This document shows, in pieces, positions 1 through 6,488 of a stretch of DNA of 13,276 nt (position 1 is its first letter; each line of letters opens with the position of its first letter). The position numbers were made by a program, and so were the translations under genes. The notes under the pieces were generated by a model that was given only the letters and a program-made list of their open reading frames with translations, was not told the DNA's origin and ran no database searches. The stretch comes from Bryobacteraceae bacterium (lineage in GTDB: Bacteria; Acidobacteriota; Terriglobia; Bryobacterales; Bryobacteraceae): contig JASHQT010000611.1 of the NCBI GenBank assembly GCA_030039005.1, positions 1-13,276 of the forward strand. Direction: 5' to 3'.

Positions 1-2292
1 CCGACGCTAGCTGAGCGCGAAGGCATCTTCCCCACCACGATCTACAACCCCCAGACGTATAACAGCGCCACGAATACGCGAATGCCGTTTCCCGGCAACC
101 AGATTCCGGCTTCGTTGTGGGATCCGATCGCGGCCAGGGTTCTCGACTTTTATCCCCTTCCCACCCGGTCCGGCGCCACCAACAACTACGTCTATGCAAG
201 CCCGGAAAATCAGGACCCGCGCCACTGGGACGTGCGTGGCGACGACATCATCAGCGAAAAGCAGAACCTCTTCTTCCGCTACAGCTCCCAGACGCAGATC
301 TACGGAACGGTGGCGGCGTTCCCCGAGATGCCGGGGGTCGGCTACACCGGCGCCGCAGCCGCATCCACCGTCGGCAGCCGGGGCTTTGGACTGGGCTACA
401 ACGTCATCTTCACGCCGACTCTGATCGGTTCCGTGCGCGCCGGCTGGAATTACCTGCAAATGTACCAGTTTTACGGCAGTAGCCAGAACGAAAACTCGCT
501 GGTCGGTCTGCCGGGCGTAAACGATACCTATCCGGGCCTCGCCGACATGACGCTTACCGGCTTCACGCCGCTCGGAGTCACGGTCACACCCAATACTTCC
601 GGCACCGAAGACCGGCAGATCGACGCCGACTTAACCTGGAGCCACGGAGCGCACAACATCAAATTCGGCGTGCAGCAGTACTGGCTGCAAACCAACTTCT
701 TGAGTTCGCAGCAGATCGGCGGACTGTTCACTTTCACGGGCCAATTCACGCAAAACCCCGCTACCGCTACCGGCGGCAGCGCACTGGCCGATTTTCTGCT
801 GGGTGACGTGGCATCGGCCAGCTTGTCGAACTGGGCCTACCTGGAGTTCCGCACGCCATTCACAGACTTTTTCGTGCAAGACGATTGGAAAGTCACCCGG
901 CATCTGACGCTGAACATCGGCCTGCGTTACGACCTGGATAAGCCGCCCGTGGAGAAGAACAACAAGATCGTCAACTTCGAGATCGACGCCGATCCAGCCG
1001 ATCCGCAGTTGGTCCCGGCCGGATCGCAGGGCTCCGGTTATGCCGACCGCGCGCTGCAGGGCGTGGACTACCTGCAGTTCGCGCCGCGCTTCGGCTTCGC
1101 CTACAGCCTGCCCGACAACAAAACCGTTTTGCGCGGCGGCTACGGAATTTTTTATTCCAACCTGACCACGGCCGGTGGCATGCAATCCATGGAGATCAAT
1201 CCGCCGAATCATCTGCGCGTCAATCTCACTACCAGTCAGACCGATCCGACGTTGTTTCTCAATCAAGGCTTTCCCGCGGGCGCGCTTTCGCCCGCCGATG
1301 CCAAGAACATTGAGCTGGTGTCTTACGACATGAACGGCGTCTGGCCCATGTCACAGGAATGGAACTTTAATATTCAGCGCGAACTGCCCGGCGGCATCCT
1401 GCTCGAAGTCGGCTACTACGGCAACAAGGTGGACCATATGTGGCGGCAGTTCGACGGCAATCCGGCGGCGCCCAAACCGGGCAACGTCAATGCGAACCGG
1501 CGCTATCATTCCGTGCTCGTACCCGGCACTGACGACACCATCACGCTGGCGGACGTGATTCGAATTCAGAAAGACGGCTATAGCGACTACAACGCGCTCC
1601 AGGCCAAAGTGGAGAAGCGCTACTCCAAGGGCCTAACGTTTTTGGCCGCCTATCAATATTCCAAGACCATCGGCCTCGGCGACACCACCGGCGTGCAGGA
1701 CCCCTACGATTGGGACGCCGACCGCGCGGTCTCCAGCCAGGACATGACGCAACACTTCGTCGGCAGCGCGGTGTACGAGCTGCCGTTCGGACACGGCAAA
1801 CCCTACGGTGCAAATTGGAACCGCTGGATCAACGGCGCCCTGGGAGGATGGAGCGTCGGACCGATCGTGACCGTCGATACCGGCCTGCCCTTGAACCTGA
1901 CCGTGAACGGCAACCCGTCGAACTCGGGGCCGTATGGCGCCGACCGCCCCGACGTCGTCGGCAATTGGCAACTTGCGAATCCAACCGTGCAGGAGTGGTT
2001 CAACACGGCCGCTTTCGTCAAAAACGCGCCGTACACCTACGGGGACGCGGGCCGCGATATTCTTCGCGGACCCGGCGTCTTCAACCTGGACATCGCCGCG
2101 CACAAGCAGTTCCGCATCAACGAACGCTTCACCGCGCAGCTTCGTCTGGAATCGTTCAACGCCACCAACACGCCCAACTTCGCGGGACAAACCGGCAGCC
2201 CGAACACGGTGGTCGGCAGCCCGCAATTTGGGCAGATTTCCATCGCCGGGACGCCGCGCGACAACCAGATCGGCTTAAAGCTTCTGTTTTAG
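1..2292 (+). CDS. TonB-dependent receptor, Oar-like, C-terminal part (5' end outside window)
   Basis: The frame is open from base 1 to a TAG at 2290-2292, giving 763 residues. The true start lies upstream: codons before the first ATG at 82 already encode family-like sequence leading into 'MPFPGNQIPASLWDP' and 'FYPLPT'. Visible outer-membrane barrel signatures are 'FVQDDWKVTRHLTLNIGLRYD' style strands around residues 290-310, 'FAPRFGFAYS' near 360, 'VLRGGYGIFYS' near 376 and 'EWNFNIQREL' near 454. The protein ends in 'GLKLLF', the terminal aromatic residue typical of outer-membrane beta-barrels. The missing N-terminus would normally hold the signal peptide, a carboxypeptidase-regulatory-like domain and the plug. 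The family imports large or scarce substrates across the outer membrane using TonB energy; the ligand here is unknown. The next gene starts 15 bases downstream, so it is probably the first gene of the operon seen here. Confidence 0.93.
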   Translation, partial: PTLAEREGIFPTTIYNPQTYNSATNTRMPFPGNQIPASLWDPIAARVLDFYPLPTRSGATNNYVYASPENQDPRHWDVRGDDIISEKQNLFFRYSSQTQIYGTVAAFPEMPGVGYTGAAAASTVGSRGFGLGYNVIFTPTLIGSVRAGWNYLQMYQFYGSSQNENSLVGLPGVNDTYPGLADMTLTGFTPLGVTVTPNTSGTEDRQIDADLTWSHGAHNIKFGVQQYWLQTNFLSSQQIGGLFTFTGQFTQNPATATGGSALADFLLGDVASASLSNWAYLEFRTPFTDFFVQDDWKVTRHLTLNIGLRYDLDKPPVEKNNKIVNFEIDADPADPQLVPAGSQGSGYADRALQGVDYLQFAPRFGFAYSLPDNKTVLRGGYGIFYSNLTTAGGMQSMEINPPNHLRVNLTTSQTDPTLFLNQGFPAGALSPADAKNIELVSYDMNGVWPMSQEWNFNIQRELPGGILLEVGYYGNKVDHMWRQFDGNPAAPKPGNVNANRRYHSVLVPGTDDTITLADVIRIQKDGYSDYNALQAKVEKRYSKGLTFLAAYQYSKTIGLGDTTGVQDPYDWDADRAVSSQDMTQHFVGSAVYELPFGHGKPYGANWNRWINGALGGWSVGPIVTVDTGLPLNLTVNGNPSNSGPYGADRPDVVGNWQLANPTVQEWFNTAAFVKNAPYTYGDAGRDILRGPGVFNLDIAAHKQFRINERFTAQLRLESFNATNTPNFAGQTGSPNTVVGSPQFGQISIAGTPRDNQIGLKLLF

Positions 2293-2307
2293 AAAGGAAA
2301 ACAAACC

Positions 2308-2766
2308 ATGCGGAAATTGATTTTGATCACGCTTCTGGCCGTGGCCGCGTCATTCGCGCAAAGCGATGCACCCGCCGCGGCCCCACAAAAAGCCCCGGCT
2401 TCCAAGGCGAAGGTCCTGACGCGGGCGGAACTGGACGAACTGCTCGCGAAGCCGGACAAGGTCCTGCTGATCGACGTTCGCCGTCCCGATGAGATCTCCT
2501 CCAACGGCGGCTTCCCCGTCTACCTGAGCATCCAGATCGGCGACCTCGAAAAATATTTGGATTCAATTCCGAAGGACCGCATCATCGTGACGGTTTCCAA
2601 TCACGCTGCGCGCGGCGGAAAAGCGGCCGATCTTCTCGCCAGCCACGGCTTTCATGTGGCCGGAGCCGTTGGAGCAGAGACTTATCAATCCGAAGGCGGC
2701 ACGTTAACGAAAGTGCAACCGCCGCCCAAGAAAACCACGACACCAGAACAAGGAGGACAGCAATGA
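2308..2766 (+). CDS. Exported rhodanese-like protein with catalytic Cys replaced by Ser
   Basis: 152 residues. An N-terminal signal peptide (hydrophobic 4-17, likely cut after 'ASFA') is followed by a Pro/Ala/Lys linker and one rhodanese-like domain at about 36-130. The domain shows 'LLIDVRRPDEI' (53-63), the usual strand before the active site, and 'IIVTVSNHAARG' (92-103), where the CxxGxR active-site loop should be. Aligning on the conserved Arg (R102) puts Ser97 at the catalytic Cys position, and the protein has no Cys at all. It is therefore unlikely to be a sulfurtransferase and may act as a binding or scaffold module in the periplasm. The C-terminus is a Pro/Lys/Thr/Gln-rich tail. The start at 2308 has a purine-rich ribosome site (AAAGGAAA, 2293-2300). 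Its stop overlaps the next gene's start by ATGA. Confidence 0.85.
   Translation: MRKLILITLLAVAASFAQSDAPAAAPQKAPASKAKVLTRAELDELLAKPDKVLLIDVRRPDEISSNGGFPVYLSIQIGDLEKYLDSIPKDRIIVTVSNHAARGGKAADLLASHGFHVAGAVGAETYQSEGGTLTKVQPPPKKTTTPEQGGQQ
2750..2756 (+). promoter_or_regulatory. Ribosome binding site of the DUF6152 gene
   Basis: AAGGAGG lies six bases before the ATG at 2763 and inside the 3' end of the rhodanese-like gene. It is a near-perfect Shine-Dalgarno match. It fixes the DUF6152 start, which overlaps the upstream stop as ATGA, and suggests strong coupled translation. Confidence 0.8.
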
Positions 2767-3197
2767 AACTGCATCATGCATTTTTTCTGGGAGCGATCGC
2801 GGTTGCCGCGGCGGCTCCGATATACGCTCACCACGCTTTCGCGGCCGAGTACGACGCGCGCCAGTTCGTGACGGTGAAGGGCACGCTCACCTCGGTGGAG
2901 TGGATCAACCCCCACGCCTGGCTGCACGTAGACATTAAGGACGAGAGCGGCCGCGTGACCAACTATGCCATCGAGTTTGGATCGCCCAATGCCCTGCTCC
3001 GCCGCGGCTTGCGCAAGACCGACTTTCCCGCGGGGACAGAAGTCGTGATCGAAGGCTATCGCGCCAAGAACGGAACTCCGACTCTCAATGGACGCAGCGT
3101 GAAACTTCCCGACGGCCGCAATCTGTTCACCGGCGGATCGTCGCCCGACGAGCAGCCGCCTGCCGGCAGTCCCGGTAGCACCCCTACCTCCAAGTGA
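2763..3197 (+). CDS. DUF6152 family exported protein
   Basis: 144 residues. A signal peptide with hydrophobic core (7-20) and 'PIYA' cleavage context should release a mature protein starting at His23-His24 ('HHAFAAEYD'). The body matches the DUF6152 pattern: 'VTVKGTLTSVEWINPHAW' (37-53), 'HVDIKDESGRVTNYAIEFGSP' region (55-75), 'LLRRGL' and 'GTEVVIEGYRAKNGT' (91-105). A Gly/Pro/Ser-rich tail follows from about 123. The domain is probably a small OB-like beta-barrel of about 95 residues in the periplasm; its function is not known. The mature N-terminal His plus H51 (in 'NPH') and H55 raise the possibility of metal binding (see findings). It overlaps the rhodanese-like gene by ATGA and lies 7 bases before the first 'RGHW' paralog, a family that I recall often travelling with DUF6152. 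Confidence 0.85.
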   Translation: MKLHHAFFLGAIAVAAAAPIYAHHAFAAEYDARQFVTVKGTLTSVEWINPHAWLHVDIKDESGRVTNYAIEFGSPNALLRRGLRKTDFPAGTEVVIEGYRAKNGTPTLNGRSVKLPDGRNLFTGGSSPDEQPPAGSPGSTPTSK

Positions 3198-3204
3198 CGC
3201 GATC

Positions 3205-3930
3205 ATGAAACGAATTTCTGCTTCGATCCTGATTCTCGCCGCAGCGCCCGTATTCGCCCAGGTCCCGCGCACCGCCGACGGCAAGCCCGATCTTTCGGGC
3301 ATCTGGCAGGCATTCAACACCGCCAACATCGATCTGCAGGACCATCTCGCCAAGCGGGGGGAACCCGCCGGCCAGAGCGTGGTGGAAGGCAACGAAATTC
3401 CTTATCAGCCGTGGGCGCTTGCCAAGAAAAAGGAAAATTACGCGAACCGCGCGACTGCCGATCCAGAAAACAAGTGCTATCTGCCGGGCGTGCCCCGCAT
3501 CACGTATCTCGGTCTGCCGTTCCAGATCTTTCAGCGCCCCGACCTGGTGACGGTTCTTTACGAACACGCCCACGCCAATCGCTTCATCTACACCAACGGC
3601 ACGGCGCATCCGCCCGGCCCCATCGATTGGTGGATGGGCGATTCCCGAGGTCATTGGGACGGCGACACACTGATCGTGGACAACGTCGACTTCAACGATC
3701 AGACCTGGTTCGACCACGCGGGCGATTTTCATAGCGAAGATCTGCACGTGACGGAGCGCTACACGCTCGCCGACCACGATCACATCCACTACCGCGCCAC
3801 GATCGAAGATCCCAAAGTATTCACGCGCCCGTGGAACATCGACATGGTGCTGTATCGCCGCGTCGAAAAGAATTTTCAGCTTCTCGAGTACGAGTGCTAC
3901 TCGTTCGACCTCGAACAATACTACCCGTAA
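3205..3930 (+). CDS. Exported protein of unknown function, 'GxW/WMGDxRGHW' family, paralog 1
   Basis: 241 residues with a signal peptide ending near 'APVFA' (14-18). The mature protein starts with 'PRTADGKPDLSGIW' (21-34), a common opening in this acidobacterial/proteobacterial family. Conserved blocks shared with the next two genes are 'IPYQPWA' (65-71), 'C.LPG' with C91, 'WMGDSRGHWDGDTLIVD' (143-159), 'AGDF' (172-175), 'LHVTERY' with H181, 'ATIEDP..FTRPW' (198-210) and 'YECYSF' with C231. I cannot assign a reaction. The GxW opening and alternating beta pattern could fit a lipocalin-like barrel, which is only inference. Of the three paralogs it is the most divergent and the shortest: it lacks the 'PLDGRPH' block and ends in 'LEQYYP'. 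No strong ribosome site precedes the ATG, so translation probably continues from the gene 7 bases upstream. Confidence 0.82.
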   Translation: MKRISASILILAAAPVFAQVPRTADGKPDLSGIWQAFNTANIDLQDHLAKRGEPAGQSVVEGNEIPYQPWALAKKKENYANRATADPENKCYLPGVPRITYLGLPFQIFQRPDLVTVLYEHAHANRFIYTNGTAHPPGPIDWWMGDSRGHWDGDTLIVDNVDFNDQTWFDHAGDFHSEDLHVTERYTLADHDHIHYRATIEDPKVFTRPWNIDMVLYRRVEKNFQLLEYECYSFDLEQYYP

Positions 3931-3939
3931 GGAGCCGGC

Positions 3940-4821
3940 ATGCGATTCTATTCCCAACTGATGTTCGCCACACTGATGGGTGGCGCGATCGCGTTATCGG
4001 CCATGGCGGCTGAAGGCGATAAACCCGCTTGGCCCGAGCACACGCCCGATGGCCAGCCGAAAGTAGAAGGCTTTTGGCTGGCGGTCGATTACGGCATGGG
4101 CTGCTTGCAGAACCCGCTGGCCGGCGTCGGGTGTCTCGCGGAGGGCGAAGAGCCGGGGCGCGGCAATCGTGCGCCGCGCAAGGCCCCCAGCCGCATCGTC
4201 GATACGCCGGATGGCGAAATCCCGTACCAGCCGTGGGCGCGCATCAAGCAACAGTATCTGTTGTCGAATTATTTCGAGCCCACCAAGCCCGAGTTTATCG
4301 ACCCGCAGCAGCTTTGCCTGCCGCTCGGCCCCGTGCGGCAGTTCACCTGGCACGACGCGCACATCCTGCAATATCCCGGCTACGTAATCTTCGAACATGA
4401 AGGCGGCCACGTGTTCCAGATCGTCCCGCTCGACGGCCGCCCGCACCTCGGCGCTTCGCTCAAATTGTGGATGGGCGATCCACGCGGCCACTGGGAAGGT
4501 ACCACGCTGGTGGTGGACGTGACGAACAACAATTCGAAAGGGCGCTTGAGCCGCGCCGGCGATTTCGCCGACGACAAGTTGCACGTCGTGGAGCGCTTCC
4601 AGTTTCTGGACAACAACCGCATGCGCTACGAGGCGCGCTTTGACGATCCGACCGCTTACACGCGGCCCTGGACCTTCGGCTTCAACATGAAACGCGGCAT
4701 TTTTGGCGAATCCAATCCCAACAAGGACGACGCGCATTATGAGCAATGGGAAGAAGCCTGCTACGAAGGCTTGAAGCCCGTGGATTCGGCACTGCGTCCG
4801 GAGCGCGACTCCGAGAAATGA
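3940..4821 (+). CDS. Exported protein of unknown function, 'GxW/WMGDxRGHW' family, paralog 2
   Basis: 293 residues, the longest paralog. The signal peptide ends near 'SAMAA' (20-24). Conserved blocks are 'VEGFW' (42-46), 'DTPDGEIPYQPWARIKQQY' (88-106), 'FIDPQQLCLPLGP' with C126, 'HILQYPGYVIFEHEG' (141-155), 'IVPLDGRPH' (161-169), 'LWMGDPRGHWEGTTLVVDV' (176-194), 'AGDF', 'LHVVERF' with H215, 'DDPTAYTRPW' and 'YEQWEEACYEG' with C274. C126 and C274 match Cys residues in both neighbours and may form a disulfide. An extra 'GCLQNPLAGVGC' segment (54-65) adds two Cys not seen in the others. The ribosome site AAGGAG (3929-3934) overlaps the previous gene's TAA. It is clearly closer to paralog 3 than to paralog 1. 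Function unknown; a periplasmic location is inferred. Confidence 0.85.
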   Translation: MRFYSQLMFATLMGGAIALSAMAAEGDKPAWPEHTPDGQPKVEGFWLAVDYGMGCLQNPLAGVGCLAEGEEPGRGNRAPRKAPSRIVDTPDGEIPYQPWARIKQQYLLSNYFEPTKPEFIDPQQLCLPLGPVRQFTWHDAHILQYPGYVIFEHEGGHVFQIVPLDGRPHLGASLKLWMGDPRGHWEGTTLVVDVTNNNSKGRLSRAGDFADDKLHVVERFQFLDNNRMRYEARFDDPTAYTRPWTFGFNMKRGIFGESNPNKDDAHYEQWEEACYEGLKPVDSALRPERDSEK

Positions 4822-4828
4822 GGATTTC

Positions 4829-5635
4829 ATGATCAATTTATCGACCCGCTGGACGCTCGCGGCGGCGGGCCTCGCATTCTCGGCGGTTTCGCTGCTGGGA
4901 GCGGACAATGCTGCGCCGAATATCGAGGGCTACTGGAATCCGGAGATTGGCGGAACGTACTCCATCACCAATCCGTCGCGCGGGAACGTCGGTCTCCAAA
5001 GGGAGCTAGGACATCCTTTGCCCGCTCACACCAGCCGTGTGATCGATCCGCCCGACGGCCAGATTCCGTATCAGCCGTGGGCCAGAATCAAGCAGCAATA
5101 TATCGAGGCCAACATTGAGAATCCGGTGAAACCCGAATTCATCGATACGCAGGCGCGCTGCCTTCCCGGCGGCCCCATTCGCGCGACGTTCTGGCATACG
5201 GTCCACATCCTGCAATATTCCGGCTACGTGGTCTTCGAATATGAGGGCAGCCATCTGTTTCGCATCGTCCCTCTCGATGGACGCCCGCACGCCGACGCAA
5301 ATCTGAAACTCTGGATGGGCGACGCGCGCGGCCACTGGGAAGGAAACACTCTCGTGGTCGACGTCACCAACTACAGCGGCAAATCGCGACTGAGCAACGT
5401 CGGCGATTTTACCAGCGACAAAGCGCACATCGTGGAGCGCTACACCTTCGCCGACAACAGCACGCTCGAATACCAGGCGACCATCGAGGACCCGTCGGTC
5501 TACACGCGTCCGTGGACGCTCGCGTCTGCCTTCCACCGCGGCCACACGAAAGAACGGGGTTATGAGCAATGGGAGGAGGCCTGCCACGAAGGCGAGCGCA
5601 ACGTGGCGGATTCCATCGTTGAGGATGGGAGATGA
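4829..5635 (+). CDS. Exported protein of unknown function, 'GxW/WMGDxRGHW' family, paralog 3
   Basis: 268 residues with a signal peptide (hydrophobic 9-23, likely cut near 'LLGA'). Blocks in order are 'IEGYWNPEIGGTYS' (32-45), 'PPDGQIPYQPWARIKQQY' (74-91), 'KPEFIDTQARCLPGGP' with C111, 'HILQYSGYVVFEYEG' (126-140), 'IVPLDGRPH' (146-154), 'LWMGDARGHWEGNTLVVDV' (161-179), 'GDF', 'AHIVERY' with H200, 'ATIEDPSVYTRPW' (217-229) and 'YEQWEEACHEG' with C252. DNA similarity to paralog 2 is visible around 'LWMGD.RGHWEG' (about 4468-4500 and 5313-5345), consistent with tandem duplication. The ribosome site TGAGGA (4819-4824) includes the upstream stop codon. Its own stop overlaps the regulator start as ATGA, tying the regulator to this operon. 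No function can be assigned. Confidence 0.85.
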   Translation: MINLSTRWTLAAAGLAFSAVSLLGADNAAPNIEGYWNPEIGGTYSITNPSRGNVGLQRELGHPLPAHTSRVIDPPDGQIPYQPWARIKQQYIEANIENPVKPEFIDTQARCLPGGPIRATFWHTVHILQYSGYVVFEYEGSHLFRIVPLDGRPHADANLKLWMGDARGHWEGNTLVVDVTNYSGKSRLSNVGDFTSDKAHIVERYTFADNSTLEYQATIEDPSVYTRPWTLASAFHRGHTKERGYEQWEEACHEGERNVADSIVEDGR

Positions 5636-6363
5636 AGCTCGCCGCGCTTCCGGGAAGCGTGGAGGCATTAGCATCTCTCGCGCTCAGGCTAACCGCCGCA
5701 AACGGTTATGCCATATATGAAATCGACGCGGAGGCCGGAGAGCGCAGATTGAAACTGGCGGCCGGCCTCACAGATGGTACAGTTTTTCGTTTTCCCCTGG
5801 GCCACACCGGACGTTCAGGCGAAGTGGTGTTCGTCTGTGGCGGAAACATCGACGGCGACGATGCGGTCAATCTGGAGCGCATCGCGCGCGCCATCGACCA
5901 GGTGTGGCGCCTGAGCTTGCTTGCGGAGTCCTATGCGCGCGAAGCCGCCCGGATCGGCGCGCTGGAAGCGGAGCTGGCCGATTCCAAAATCGCCGAACGC
6001 GCGCGCGGATTGCTCGCCGGTTCTTCGTCGGCCGAAGCGATCGAAACCATCCTCCATCACGTCGCGAGCGTACTCCGGCCAAGCGAAATCGAGACCGCGC
6101 TCGCGCAGTTCGCGCGCGATCTCGGGCAGCAGATTGTCGAACGCAAGTTGACCTCACGAGCCAAAGCGGTCCTGCAAACCCGCTATGGCCTCTCAGAGGA
6201 GCAGGCTCATGCTCATTTGCGCGTGGTCAGCCGCACCAGCCGCAAGCGGCTGCGAGACGTCGCCGAGGCGGTAATCGCGAACCCGGACTCGGCAGACCAA
6301 TCGTGCTGGGACATCCCCGCGCCGGGCATTTCGGAAATAAGCAAGATCAGTTCGCGCGAATAG
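5632..6363 (+). CDS. GAF-like / ANTAR domain regulator with apparent tandem ANTAR copies
   Basis: 243 residues, no signal peptide. Residues 8-95 resemble a short GAF sensor ('GYAIYEIDAEAGERRLKLAAGL ...' pattern, then 'FPLGHTGRSGEVVF'). A helical segment (about 96-118) leads to the ANTAR region. The C-terminal ANTAR domain (about 166-217) is convincing: 'RKLTSRAKAVLQTRYGLSEE' (171-190), 'QAHAHLRVVS' and 'RKRLRDVAEAVI'. The preceding stretch (about 114-164), with 'SKIAERARGLLAGSSSAEAI' and a following helix, aligns to the same three-helix pattern, suggesting a degenerate duplicate. ANTAR proteins bind paired hexaloop RNA hairpins and prevent transcription termination. The likely target is the operon leader, which is outside the window. 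It overlaps the upstream gene by ATGA and has GAGGA at 5621-5625 as ribosome site. A tail with 'SCWDIPAPG' after the domain is unassigned. Confidence 0.82.
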   Translation: MKLAALPGSVEALASLALRLTAANGYAIYEIDAEAGERRLKLAAGLTDGTVFRFPLGHTGRSGEVVFVCGGNIDGDDAVNLERIARAIDQVWRLSLLAESYAREAARIGALEAELADSKIAERARGLLAGSSSAEAIETILHHVASVLRPSEIETALAQFARDLGQQIVERKLTSRAKAVLQTRYGLSEEQAHAHLRVVSRTSRKRLRDVAEAVIANPDSADQSCWDIPAPGISEISKISSRE

Positions 6364-6488
6364 CGATATCCTCTGTCAGCTTCTCGCAAGCCGGCCGCGA
6401 GGGAGCCACGCCAGCGGATGTTGGCCAGCGATTTCTCGCATGCCGAAACCGCACTGCAGGCGCACCGGGATAGACATAAGAACAACGT
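6364..6488. other. Convergent intergenic region
   Basis: 125 bases separate the ends of the two convergent operons. The best hairpin is at 6381-6403: CTCGC at 6383-6387 pairs with GCGAG at 6397-6401, extendable by two G-T pairs, around a 9-base loop. No T-run follows on either strand, so it is not a convincing intrinsic terminator. Nothing else recognisable is present. Reading frames that cross it are shadows of the flanking genes. Confidence 0.4.

Noticed and set aside
7..459. Long minus-strand open frame opposite the TonB receptor gene
   Set aside because: It is antisense to strongly family-like receptor sequence, has no recognisable domain, and long shadow frames are common in GC-rich DNA.
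4468..5345. DNA similarity between 'LWMGD' regions as a mobile-element repeat
   Set aside because: The similarity follows conserved codons of two paralogous genes and has no terminal inverted repeats or transposase, so gene duplication explains it.
6381..6403. Hairpin as intrinsic terminator
   Set aside because: The stem has only five strong pairs plus two G-T pairs, a 9-base loop, and no T-run on either strand.
6364..6488. Small gene or pseudogene remnant in the convergent gap
   Set aside because: Open frames through the gap extend into the flanking genes, have no ribosome site, and show no recognisable protein similarity.
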